Below are positions 19,601 to 27,120 of a stretch of 64,000 nt of DNA, in pieces (positions within the stretch are counted from its first letter, which is position 1; every line of letters starts with the position of its first letter). The DNA is taken from the NCBI GenBank assembly GCA_017948555.1, contig JAFMYY010000021.1:1-64000 (forward strand), written 5' to 3'. The stretch comes from Cesiribacteraceae bacterium YIM B00369 (lineage in GTDB: Bacteria > Bacteroidota > Bacteroidia > Cytophagales > Cyclobacteriaceae). The position numbers and the translations under genes were made by a program. Below the pieces are notes generated by a model that was given only the letters and a program-made list of their open reading frames with translations, was not told where the DNA came from and did no database searches.

Positions 19601-21525
19601 AACTGGCTATCAATAATTTACTGGTAGACAGCATACGCGCAGGCGATATCAGGATTGATATTGATAAAGTATCGGACAACGGGCGCTTAAATACAAATAT
19701 AAGTTTGCAGGGCCCCGGAAACCAGTTGCAGATCAGCGGTTTTTATAATATGGAAGACAGCACCAATGCTATATCCCTGGACATTGATTTGCAGCAGTTA
19801 AGGCTTGCCACCTGGGAGCCATTTGTAGAGGAGTTCCTTAACGACCTGAGCGGCAGCCTCCAGGGCCGGATGTCTGTTACCGGTACTGCGGCAAGGCCTG
19901 AGGTTGAGGGGGAAATTCATTTTGGGGAACAGACCGCCTTCCGGCCTGCAGCAACAGGAGCGCTGTTCAGGCTGCAGGACCAAAGAATTATTATCAACAA
20001 TGAAGCAATCAGTTTCGACCGTTTAACGCTTGTAGACCCTAAGAACCGGAAACTTGTACTGGAAGGCTCTATTGAACATAATTACTTTGAGGACTTCCTG
20101 CTTAACCTGCAGATAAATGCGGACAACTTTCAGCTGATCGATAAAACCCGCACTCTTGAAGAAGCCTATTTCGGAACCTTATATGTACAGACAAACCTGG
20201 AGATAAGCGGACCTGTCGAAGATGTAAGAGTGGAAGGCTCCATCCGGATAAATGACCAGACTGACCTTACACTTGTTCTGCTGGAGGAAAATGCAAGTGT
20301 AGGCGCCCAGGATTATATTAATTTTGTAGAGCACAATGCCTTCCTGGAGCGGGACGCTCTATCCGGCGCACCTGACACCATAAGAGAACAACGGCAGGTG
20401 GAAATCAGCGGTTTCTCCCTGGCTGCTAACATAATTGTAAATCCGGAGGCACAGTTTACCGTAATTGTAGACCCCGCCACAGGAGATAACCTGGAGGTTT
20501 CCGGCGAAGCAGACCTGCGGATTACCATGACACCAATCGGAGGCATGAATATGCAGGGTACCTTCACCGTTAATGATGGCCGCTACAGACTGAGCTTTTT
20601 AGAGGTTATACAAAAAAGTTTCGATTTACAGGAAGGAAGTACCGTTGAATTTAACGGCGACCCACTCGATGCCGAGCTCAACATGACTGCTGTTTACACA
20701 ACAGAAACCAGCCGCTATCCGCTTATACAGGAACAGGAAAATATCCTGAGCAATGCAGAAATAAGTGCCGCAAAGCAGCGTAAACCTGTTAATGTACTCC
20801 TGAGCCTGATAGGAACGCTCGAAAATCCACAGTTTTCGTTCGACATTATTGTGCCCGAATCAGATAACAGCATGGGCAGCGCTGTAGTCCAGCAGATAAA
20901 AGAAATTAAACAGGACCAGAGTAAATTATTCCGCCAGATTTTCGGGCTTATAGTAATGAACCGCTTTATACCTGAAACACCCGGCCTTGGAGGCAGCGGA
21001 GGAGGAACAGAGCAGGCTGTAAACTCCCGTGTGGACCAGAGCCTGAGTGCTTTTTTAAGCGACCAGCTAAATGCTATTTCTCAGGATTACCTTGGTGTTT
21101 CCATTGAGGTAGATGTGGATACCCGCCAGAATATGGAGGGTGAGGATGCCGGCCTTGCTGAAAAAGACATAGGGCTCCAGCTGGGAAGGTCCTTCTGGAA
21201 CGACAGGGTTGAGGTTAAAGTAGGGGGCACCACATCTGTAAGCGGGAGTGGCGGTGCTGCCGTAGCCGGCGGCAACTCAGGAACGCAGTTTGCAGGAAAC
21301 TTTGAGGTTCTTTACCACATAAATGAGCGCGGAAACCTGAACCTTAAAGTATTTCAGCGGAATGAGCGAAATTTGATAACCAACGAATTTATGCCACAGC
21401 CGGGAGTGGCGGTTTCTTACAGTAAATCCTTTGATGAGCTGGAAGGATTTTTTGGCAGAGCAAAAACTCAAAGGGAGATTTTGCAGTCAGACGGAGCAAT
21501 AAAGGTTGATACAGAAGAAGAGTAA
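16687..21525 (+). CDS. tamB: TamB-like translocation and assembly module protein
   Basis: A very long protein (1612 residues) with a single N-terminal membrane helix (about 8-30), a long beta-rich periplasmic body of repeated short strands, and the C-terminal DUF490/TamB domain (about 1180-1510), including the typical segment NMQGTFTVNDGRYRLSFL near residue 1287. TamB-like proteins span the periplasm and are implicated in outer-membrane protein assembly or phospholipid transport. No TamA/BamA-type partner gene is adjacent. The start is a GTG; the frame is open back to 16615, but no ATG occurs in it, and the hydrophobic helix begins soon after the GTG. No Shine-Dalgarno site is seen. Confidence 0.9.
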   Translation: MPKALRIFSYILLGIIGLLVLIIVLIQLPAVQTYITGQVTKSLEEQWGTRVNVGRVNLTFFETAVVEDIYIEDQAGDTLVYAQRLKADIGIFALLDKKIVIDEIALENAYINLYRHADSTRFNYEFIPESFATEDTTQVDTTSGGGFDFDLQQVRLEQVRFNFIDDSSKMELRVQAPYFLTELETLGLNEEHIRIDNIDVRRLNVLFRQPPVEADSSFSQVADVDTTATETVELDSAWLNPTGFRYTINNFSIENSEILFQTSQEAEKGTLNFENVHLADLNLQMQNIYAGSDTLTAGLEKLSLLERNSNFLLKSLAFDVAIRGPLVSAGLREFITANSRLEDEIVIENLDITAGDDMLAKLQARAKVENAVLSMKDAAYFTDALDTLPNLRDQDIRMDLNFKLADNKADIEQLELRANDGLYINASAFAENIDKPDKLRFDVQLKELTTSMAYIEALSLVEELPPGAAQAGNITLTAQAKGSMNDANLVARLESGVGRLETNLIYKAPVEGSFLVAGNIDANKFDLRPFAGDSSGLGTISLTSRIRARGQGEAIDVNKFSLLIQSVEFNNYTYEGLAVEGHFIDSTLEVATAYEDPNLNFDFLLKSDLKDSLPLLIADGNIDNVNMLRLNLMEDSIIVATKLHAEVSGQTPDEIRGFFRLDKTEIIRGANSYTMDSLLLASNSLPGNRREITLDTDFMSASLRGRYLFEGLPLAIDQCANHYCSAYEFDTTQVADRQEIELDFIIRDEPVIAKAFVPDFELTYPMTIRASMENELRSFNLDIDAPGIMYDSIIIRNFVVDAKTTNRILAFEVSSDQIRLSEAIDIPDFRLEGSWEEDSVHFDLGLAPPTDSTHLLLGGAVTFPGDTIALELDQTDLSIYGRDYMMANNTLIKYATDYLLIEDFTLQRDEQRLTLFTRDADTPEPKIIAEIRAFEVAEFMELAGLGDYGVAAQLNGDIKLTDVASLSAIEAELAINNLLVDSIRAGDIRIDIDKVSDNGRLNTNISLQGPGNQLQISGFYNMEDSTNAISLDIDLQQLRLATWEPFVEEFLNDLSGSLQGRMSVTGTAARPEVEGEIHFGEQTAFRPAATGALFRLQDQRIIINNEAISFDRLTLVDPKNRKLVLEGSIEHNYFEDFLLNLQINADNFQLIDKTRTLEEAYFGTLYVQTNLEISGPVEDVRVEGSIRINDQTDLTLVLLEENASVGAQDYINFVEHNAFLERDALSGAPDTIREQRQVEISGFSLAANIIVNPEAQFTVIVDPATGDNLEVSGEADLRITMTPIGGMNMQGTFTVNDGRYRLSFLEVIQKSFDLQEGSTVEFNGDPLDAELNMTAVYTTETSRYPLIQEQENILSNAEISAAKQRKPVNVLLSLIGTLENPQFSFDIIVPESDNSMGSAVVQQIKEIKQDQSKLFRQIFGLIVMNRFIPETPGLGGSGGGTEQAVNSRVDQSLSAFLSDQLNAISQDYLGVSIEVDVDTRQNMEGEDAGLAEKDIGLQLGRSFWNDRVEVKVGGTTSVSGSGGAAVAGGNSGTQFAGNFEVLYHINERGNLNLKVFQRNERNLITNEFMPQPGVAVSYSKSFDELEGFFGRAKTQREILQSDGAIKVDTEEE

Positions 21526-21616
21526 AGGAGCGGTTAAGACGCCAAAGCCAATTAAAAGGAAGAAAAGCATTTAAATTGTTGGGCTCAAATATAAAATGGT
21601 GTATTTTTGAAATGGC

Positions 21617-22120
21617 ATGGTACACCGCTTTTTTAAATTCGACAAAAACTACATCCTGAAAGAGGCACAGGAAGCTTCAGAGGAGGAATTGCTGCAGCAA
21701 ATGGTGGCGTATGTAAAAGGTGTGTACCTGCTGCAAAACAATCCTTTAGGCCTGGTCGATGATACTGTACGGGTTATTCAGGAGACCACCCGGCCACAAA
21801 CAAATAAGCTAAAGGACTTCTATACCATACTGGCTGGCATTTACCGCTTCAAACATGGATCAAACCAGCTGGAGCTGCTGTTCGACGGAGCCACTCATTT
21901 TGAGAAATACCGTCAGGACTGGGCGAAAGCCTTTGAAACCTGGTATCAGCAGTTTTGCCATAAGCCTTCTTTTATACGGGCCGTTCTTGAGGTTACTGTA
22001 TTCTATCCAAAGCACCGCAAAGGTCAGCTGGCCGAGGCACGGATGCGGGCATTCATAAGCCAGCATTTTGAGCTTCGTATTCACAAACGCCATGGAATAA
22101 AAGGCTCCAAAACAGCCTGA
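21617..22120 (+). CDS. hypothetical protein, unrecognised family
   Basis: A 167-residue, mainly alpha-helical, soluble protein rich in aromatic and basic residues, with a basic C-terminus (KRHGIKGSK). It has no signal peptide, membrane helix or obvious motif. It follows the tamB-like gene by 91 bp on the same strand and may be co-transcribed with it. I do not recognise the family. Its regular composition and lack of competing frames support a real gene. Confidence 0.6.
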   Translation: MVHRFFKFDKNYILKEAQEASEEELLQQMVAYVKGVYLLQNNPLGLVDDTVRVIQETTRPQTNKLKDFYTILAGIYRFKHGSNQLELLFDGATHFEKYRQDWAKAFETWYQQFCHKPSFIRAVLEVTVFYPKHRKGQLAEARMRAFISQHFELRIHKRHGIKGSKTA

Positions 22121-22373
22121 TTACTGATTATTTATCAATTCTCCTTTTCGGCAGGTCTTTTACTCTTTGCTATTCCCTTCATTTTACAGGCTCCTCCCAT
22201 CATCCTTTAGCTTGAACGTTGGCTTTTTCTTCATTATGTACCTGTCATTAAATGGGCTGCCTGCTTTATTGTTTACTATCTCCAAAAAAAACTTAAACGA
22301 AATCCCCTAACTTTTACTGCCTTTCTCCCGTTTAAGAGAGTGAAACCAATTTTTTACAAATTTTCCTATAGCC

Positions 22374-23507
22374 TTGAAAAAGTCTGAATTTAACCCGGAA
22401 AGTATACCTCTTGATATGAAAGATCCTGTTTTTTCGCGGGTAATTAAAGAAATAAAAGATTACGCCATCTTTACAATGGATCGTGAGGGCTACGTTATGT
22501 CCTGGAATGAAGGAGCAAAACGTATAAAGGGTTATGGGGCAGAAGAAATAACAGGAAAATACTTCGGCCTCCTGTTTCCTGAAGATGCTCCGGAGGATAA
22601 ACCAAAAAAAGAACTGGAGGAGGCTTCCCGCAACGGACGCTTTGAAGAGGAAGGCTGGAGAAAAAGAAAGAACGGCGCTCTTTTCTGGGCTCATATTATC
22701 CTTACCGCTATTCATAACGAAGAGGGACAGGTAGTTGGCTTTGTAAAAGTTACCCAGGACCTTACAGAAAAAAAGAAGTTTGAAGAGGCTCTTTTCCGGA
22801 AAAATGAAAGGCTGATCAAAGCAAATGCAGATTTAGATAATTTTGTCTATACAGCGTCGCATGACTTAAAATCCCCTGTCAATAATATTGAAGGTTTACT
22901 GAATTATATTACGCCTGAACTGGAGCCGAAGAAAATGGCTCAAATGCTGGAGTACCTGAAGACCTCTGTTGAAAAACTGAAATCCACTATTACAGATCTT
23001 TCCAATATTGCTTTATTGCAGAAAGATATTGAAGATGGCAGTCAGGATGATATTTACATTGAAGAAATATTTGAGGATGTTAAATATTCATTAACAAACC
23101 AGATGAGGGACGATTGCCCCAATGTTGAAACAGATTTTCAGGTAAAGAAAATTAAATTCTCACGACTGAACCTGAAAAGTATCCTGTATAACCTCATTTC
23201 AAATTCAATTAAATATAAATCACCTGAAAGGGATTGCAGGGTAAAACTCTCCTCCTTCCGGGAAAACGACCACCTGATTCTGGAGGTGAGCGACAATGGA
23301 ATAGGCATGCCGGCAGGTTACCAGCAGAAGATTTTTAAAATGTTTTCCCGAATGCATAAGCATGTGGATGGTTCAGGCATTGGATTATACATTCTTAAAA
23401 GAATTGTAGACAATTCCGGTGGTACTATTGATATACAGAGTGAGGAAGGAAAAGGAACTACCTTCAGGATTTCCCTTCCAAATGTTATTTCTCCTGAAAA
23501 CTCATAA
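22374..23507 (+). CDS. PAS-domain sensor histidine kinase
   Basis: A cytoplasmic histidine kinase of up to 377 residues without membrane helices. It has a PAS/PAC sensory domain (about 20-132; GYVMSWNEGAKRIKGY and the PAC part GQVVGFVKVTQDLTEK), a dimerisation domain with phospho-acceptor H163 in ASHDLKSPVNN, and an HATPase domain with N box (LISNSIKYKSPE), G1 box (SDNGIGMP) and G2 box (GSGIGLYILKR). No response regulator is adjacent, so it is an orphan kinase. The start is uncertain: the TTG at 22374 gives 377 residues, and an ATG at 22416 removes 14. It converges on the copper efflux operon with a gap of six bases and no terminator. Confidence 0.9.
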   Translation: MKKSEFNPESIPLDMKDPVFSRVIKEIKDYAIFTMDREGYVMSWNEGAKRIKGYGAEEITGKYFGLLFPEDAPEDKPKKELEEASRNGRFEEEGWRKRKNGALFWAHIILTAIHNEEGQVVGFVKVTQDLTEKKKFEEALFRKNERLIKANADLDNFVYTASHDLKSPVNNIEGLLNYITPELEPKKMAQMLEYLKTSVEKLKSTITDLSNIALLQKDIEDGSQDDIYIEEIFEDVKYSLTNQMRDDCPNVETDFQVKKIKFSRLNLKSILYNLISNSIKYKSPERDCRVKLSSFRENDHLILEVSDNGIGMPAGYQQKIFKMFSRMHKHVDGSGIGLYILKRIVDNSGGTIDIQSEEGKGTTFRISLPNVISPENS

Positions 23508-23513
23508 TTCCGG

Positions 23514-25253
23514 CTACTTTATAATTTCTGCCACCTCACCGCAGCTAAGCATCGTTTCAGGTAAATAAGGATTCTTTATTTCCTCCTCACTGCTTAACCA
23601 ATATGCACCCTGGCTATTATTGGCCATAGGGCAGTACTGCACGAACATTTCCCCCGACAGAAGCTCTTCCTGCTTAGCAATCCTGATAAAATTATTGCTC
23701 AGGAAGAAGAAATACTGCCGCTGCTCTTCCGGCAGGTTTGTACCCGAAATACGCCCTGCGTACTCAGCAGCCTCCTTACCTTCAGGAATGGCCTTAAGTG
23801 CTGCCTGCAGGGCTGCTGCCTGTTTTTTTGCAGTTTCGGGTTCTGATGCTACCAAAGCATTTTTAAGGGACAGATAATGCTCCATGGCTACAGCAAATTC
23901 ACTGCTTCTAAAGCTCAGCTCAGCCGGTGCAGCCGTTTCTTTAGCCTCTCTGCTGCTTCCCGCCGGCATACCGGCAAGAGCCGTTAAAGGGTGCCCTCCC
24001 TTTTTCAAAACAAATTCACTATACAAAAGATAGGCTCCTGATGTAACTATTTCTTCTCCGGAGCTAAGCCCTTCGGTAATTACCACCTGCTCTGCACCAC
24101 CACCCTCTGTTATTACTCTGCGTGGCTCAAAAGTATTTGCGGCTGTCCTGATCCATACATGTGCCCCTTCCTGATCTCTGATAACTGCTTTTACCGGTAC
24201 CGTAACCATGCTACTTACCTCCTCCCTCTCCGGGGAAGGAACCAGAACATTTGCCTGCATACCCGGCATAAGCGCATTATCCGGATTCGGGATTTCCACC
24301 CTCACATTTACGATCTGGCTCTGCGCCCTGTACTCAGGGCTTACAAAGACAACTGTGCCTTCCTGAAGGCCGGGAAAATCAGCCACCTGAACAGCTACCT
24401 TCATTCCTTTTTGCAAGCTGCCCAATTCCCCCTGGTAAACCTCTGCTTCCACCCATAAAGGGTCCAGGCGCGTAAGCGTATAAAGCCGGCTGCCTTCCTG
24501 CACATACTGCCCCTCTGTTGCCGATATGTTAGTAAGCACTCCTGATACCGGCGACAAAAAAGTGATCAAGGGACTTGTTTTTTTTCCTGCTGCCAGCCGC
24601 TTTACCTGTGCATCTGTCATTCCATATAGTTTCAGTTTACGCGCAGCGGATTCAACAAATGATGCATACCGGGGCTCCTCATCGCCCAACTGCTCAAACT
24701 GCTCCAGGGCAAGCAGGTACTCCTGCTGATAAGTCAGCAATTCTTCGCTATAAATATCATACAACTGCTGCCCCTGCCGGATTTTTCGGCCGGCTTCTTT
24801 AACGTACATCCGTTCAATCCGGCCGGGCACTCTGCTGGATACCACCTCCGTAAGTTCCTGGTTTTCGACGATCCTTCCTGTTACAACAGCGGCGCTGCCT
24901 GCACTACCCCTGCCGGCACTTTGGGATTTAATGTTCGCCAGTAAAACCTGAGAGTCACTCAACTCCAGAACAGGAGAATCTCCGCCACCACCACTTACTG
25001 CTACCAGGTCCATACCGCAAATGGGGCAGCTTCCCGGCTTTCTTTCCACAATCTGCGGGTGCATGGGGCAGGTGTAGATTTGTGCAGCATGCTCATGACT
25101 CTCTGCCCCTTCCTTTTCTTCACTGCAGCCTGATAGAGAGATTAACAGAATGAAAATTGAAAGTTGAAAACAGGCGTTAACTATAGCAGGCACTATTCTG
25201 ATCAGGTTCCTGATCGCCCCGCGTGACTTCTTTATGTTGATTATCTGTTTCAT
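23514..25253 (-). CDS. cusB: heavy-metal efflux adaptor (CusB-like) with HMBD and C-terminal DUF3347 domain
   Basis: A 579-residue lipoprotein adaptor of a copper/silver RND system. A lipobox (SLSGC, C43) follows an unusually long 28-residue n-region. Next come a heavy-metal-binding domain (YTCPMHPQIVERKPGSCPIC, about 60-83), the lipoyl/hairpin/barrel core (about 120-415), and a DUF3347 domain (about 447-576) with CPMANNSQGAYWL and the final MLSCGEV. These domains capture metal in the periplasm and hand it to the pump. It is the last gene of the Cus operon. Its ATG overlaps the stop of a decayed four-helix-bundle gene, and residues 29-35 are encoded by a 19-bp repeat that also bounds that gene, so its N-terminus may be element-derived. 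Confidence 0.92.
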   Translation of the reverse strand: MKQIINIKKSRGAIRNLIRIVPAIVNACFQLSIFILLISLSGCSEEKEGAESHEHAAQIYTCPMHPQIVERKPGSCPICGMDLVAVSGGGGDSPVLELSDSQVLLANIKSQSAGRGSAGSAAVVTGRIVENQELTEVVSSRVPGRIERMYVKEAGRKIRQGQQLYDIYSEELLTYQQEYLLALEQFEQLGDEEPRYASFVESAARKLKLYGMTDAQVKRLAAGKKTSPLITFLSPVSGVLTNISATEGQYVQEGSRLYTLTRLDPLWVEAEVYQGELGSLQKGMKVAVQVADFPGLQEGTVVFVSPEYRAQSQIVNVRVEIPNPDNALMPGMQANVLVPSPEREEVSSMVTVPVKAVIRDQEGAHVWIRTAANTFEPRRVITEGGGAEQVVITEGLSSGEEIVTSGAYLLYSEFVLKKGGHPLTALAGMPAGSSREAKETAAPAELSFRSSEFAVAMEHYLSLKNALVASEPETAKKQAAALQAALKAIPEGKEAAEYAGRISGTNLPEEQRQYFFFLSNNFIRIAKQEELLSGEMFVQYCPMANNSQGAYWLSSEEEIKNPYLPETMLSCGEVAEIIK

Positions 25254-25628
25254 TTTATCTTTGTTGCATTGATGAACCCGTTGAGCTTTGGTCCCAGCTC
25301 ATTGATTATACTTGTATATTTATCCATCTGATCCTTTGATATTATGTTTCTTCTGTATGCTTTTTCTGTATGCTTTGCGTAACCACACTTTTGTCTCTTC
25401 AAAAGAGCCGCGGGCCTAGAGATAAAACTTCCTCCGGTCGGGAGCAGTAAACCTGCCATACCCCTCCGCAATATTGGCTGCTATACTATCTGCTGAGCGA
25501 ATAACCTGTAAGCCTATAGTTCTTTGGGCTTTTTCCGGCCACTGATCATATTCAACCCAAATTTTATCCGACAATTTCTCAGCCAGTTTATATAAATCTA
25601 AATCAGTTAATCCTTTCATAGCCCCCAA
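25250..25628 (-). pseudogene. four-helix-bundle protein (23S rRNA intervening-sequence type), broken
   Basis: The first 70 codons (25628-25416) encode a typical start of the family (RSADSIAANIAEGYGR) and end at a TAG where the family normally has an aromatic residue before ARGS. Reading through this TAG gives ARGSFEETKVWLRKAY. A 13-bp tandem duplication (25351-25376) then shifts the frame. Deleting one copy restores KAYRRNIISKDQMDKY through to ELGPKLNGFINATKIK, the expected C-terminus. Two independent lesions therefore inactivate an otherwise complete gene of about 121 codons. Its stop overlaps the adaptor ATG (ATGA). The family is known from intervening sequences in 23S rRNA genes and from scattered chromosomal sites. 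Confidence 0.88.
25351..25376. repeat. 13-bp perfect tandem duplication
   Basis: TTCTGTATGCTTT occurs twice in direct succession inside the four-helix-bundle pseudogene. Because 13 is not a multiple of three, it frameshifts the gene. Removing one unit restores the family C-terminus. Confidence 0.95.
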
Positions 25629-25663
25629 ATTTCAACTTTCAATTTTCAAAACTCATTCCAATT

Positions 25664-27085
25664 TCAAAGCTCATTTCTCAGGCGGACGATTCCCTCACTG
25701 TCGATCAGGAACTGGGCATTATGTGCAACTGCATCATCTGCCGACAAGCCTTCAATTATTTCCACCATTTCTCCTGCCCGTGTTCCGGTAATTACTTCCA
25801 CAGGCCTCAGCACCCCATTCTGCTTTACAAATACCAGTTTGCGGTTACCCGCATCCAGCACGGCCAGTGCAGGAATCCATAAACCGGGCTCCGTAAGGCT
25901 GCTTACTTTTCCCTCCACCAACTGACCAACCCGCAGCTTATCCTGCTGTAAATAAGCCCTGATCTTACTGAAATTCTCTCCCTGGCTATAGAAAGGGCTG
26001 ATAAAATCCACCTGCGCCATTACCTTATGCTGCTCTCCCGGCCCCACTGAAATTTCAAGCGGATCTCCTTCATTTATAAGCCCTGCTTTATCAGATGAAA
26101 CATTAAACTCAGCCCACAGCCGCGAGGCATCAATAATCCTGAACAGTGCCTGCCCCGGCTCCACATACATTCCTTCCTGTACGCTTAATTCAGCCGCAGG
26201 TCCCGCCCCGGCAAAACCACCTCCTGCTCCTCCGGCGGTACTGCCCATTCCTCCGGCACTCATAGCTGCGCCTCCCATACCGCCTGCCATTCCCCCACCA
26301 CCTGTCATACCGGTTCCGGCAGCAGCATTTCTTCCTGCCCCCGGCTGGCCGGATTCCCGCGTTTCCACAATATACCCCCCGTGGGGGCTATAAACCGGAA
26401 AGGAATGCACTTCTTTCCTGCTCCGGATAAGCCGCTCAATCTGCCCTTCGGTAACGCCAAGTAACCTTAGCTTTTGCCTGGCTGCGGCAATCAGGCGCTC
26501 ATTCTCCCTGTCGGACTCCAGCAGAAAAAGAAGTTCCCGCTGAGCTGTTAAAAGCTCAGGACTATATATTTCCAGTATCTTCTGCCCCTTCTCAACCCTC
26601 TGAAAATTATAGCGTACATTCAGTTGCTCAATCCTACCGCCTACACGTATTGGCAGGGAATAGGTGTGGCGGGTATCGTAGCTGATTACTCCCGGAAAAA
26701 TAACTTCCACCTTCTTTTGCTCCCGCACAGGCTTTACCGTGCGGATATCCGACACCACAGTAAAATCGGCGGCTTCCAGCAATAAGCTAAGATCATCCGT
26801 AACCTCAATTTCCGCGCCTTCCGCTGTTTGCCGCACCAGGTCCATACCGCAAATGGGGCAGCTTCCCGGCTCCTTTTCCACAATCTGCGGGTGCATGGGG
26901 CAGGTATAGGTTTGTGCAGCATGTTCGTGATTCCCTGCCTGCTCTTTTTTCTCACTGCAGGCTACCAGAAAAATTAGGAGGATGAAAATTGAAAGTTGAA
27001 ATCTGGCATTAAGTATAGCAGGCAGCATTCTGATCAAATTTCTGATCGCATCGCTTAACTTATTCAGGTTGATTATCTGTTTCAT
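25664..27085 (-). CDS. cusB: heavy-metal efflux adaptor (CusB-like) with HMBD and Gly/Met-rich insert
   Basis: A 473-residue adaptor lipoprotein (lipobox FLVAC, C43). It is paralogous to the second adaptor in its first 85 residues, including the same long n-region and heavy-metal-binding domain (about 60-83). The core follows the membrane-fusion pattern, but a glycine/methionine/alanine-rich insert of about 54 residues (246-299, repeated GGM units) interrupts the region between hairpin and second lipoyl half; it could bind Cu(I)/Ag(I) through methionines or be a flexible loop. It lacks the DUF3347 domain of its paralogue. It lies 35 bp after the outer-membrane channel gene. Its last codons (RNEL) are part of a repeat adjoining the degraded element. 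Confidence 0.9.
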   Translation of the reverse strand: MKQIINLNKLSDAIRNLIRMLPAILNARFQLSIFILLIFLVACSEKKEQAGNHEHAAQTYTCPMHPQIVEKEPGSCPICGMDLVRQTAEGAEIEVTDDLSLLLEAADFTVVSDIRTVKPVREQKKVEVIFPGVISYDTRHTYSLPIRVGGRIEQLNVRYNFQRVEKGQKILEIYSPELLTAQRELLFLLESDRENERLIAAARQKLRLLGVTEGQIERLIRSRKEVHSFPVYSPHGGYIVETRESGQPGAGRNAAAGTGMTGGGGMAGGMGGAAMSAGGMGSTAGGAGGGFAGAGPAAELSVQEGMYVEPGQALFRIIDASRLWAEFNVSSDKAGLINEGDPLEISVGPGEQHKVMAQVDFISPFYSQGENFSKIRAYLQQDKLRVGQLVEGKVSSLTEPGLWIPALAVLDAGNRKLVFVKQNGVLRPVEVITGTRAGEMVEIIEGLSADDAVAHNAQFLIDSEGIVRLRNEL

Positions 27086-27120
27086 TTCTTGTCTTTATTG
27101 GGTGGATAAATCCGCTGAAC
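27086..27120 (-). pseudogene. possible 3' remnant of a four-helix-bundle gene
   Basis: The 35 bases between the channel gene and the first adaptor gene align with the end of the four-helix-bundle pseudogene that precedes the second adaptor (about 21 of 29 positions identical by eye). Read in frame they give FSGFIHPIK, against LNGFINATK in the pseudogene. It looks like the tail of a former copy left when the rest was lost, or a by-product of adaptor duplication. The segment is short, so this is tentative. Confidence 0.45.

Larger units (their letters stand above)
25151..25648 (-). mobile_element. putative four-helix-bundle (IVS-like) element, degraded, 498 bp
   Basis: A perfect 19-bp inverted repeat bounds this segment: TGAAAATTGAAAGTTGAAA at 25151-25169 and its reverse complement at 25630-25648. 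It contains the four-helix-bundle pseudogene and the first 34 or so codons of the downstream adaptor gene. The size is close to the 487-bp element inside the cusA-like gene. At the right side, a near-direct repeat of AATGAGYTTTGAAA spans the stop codon of the other adaptor gene, so that insertion or repeat growth has reached both neighbours. The boundaries are inferred from the repeat; no target duplication was identified. Confidence 0.5.
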
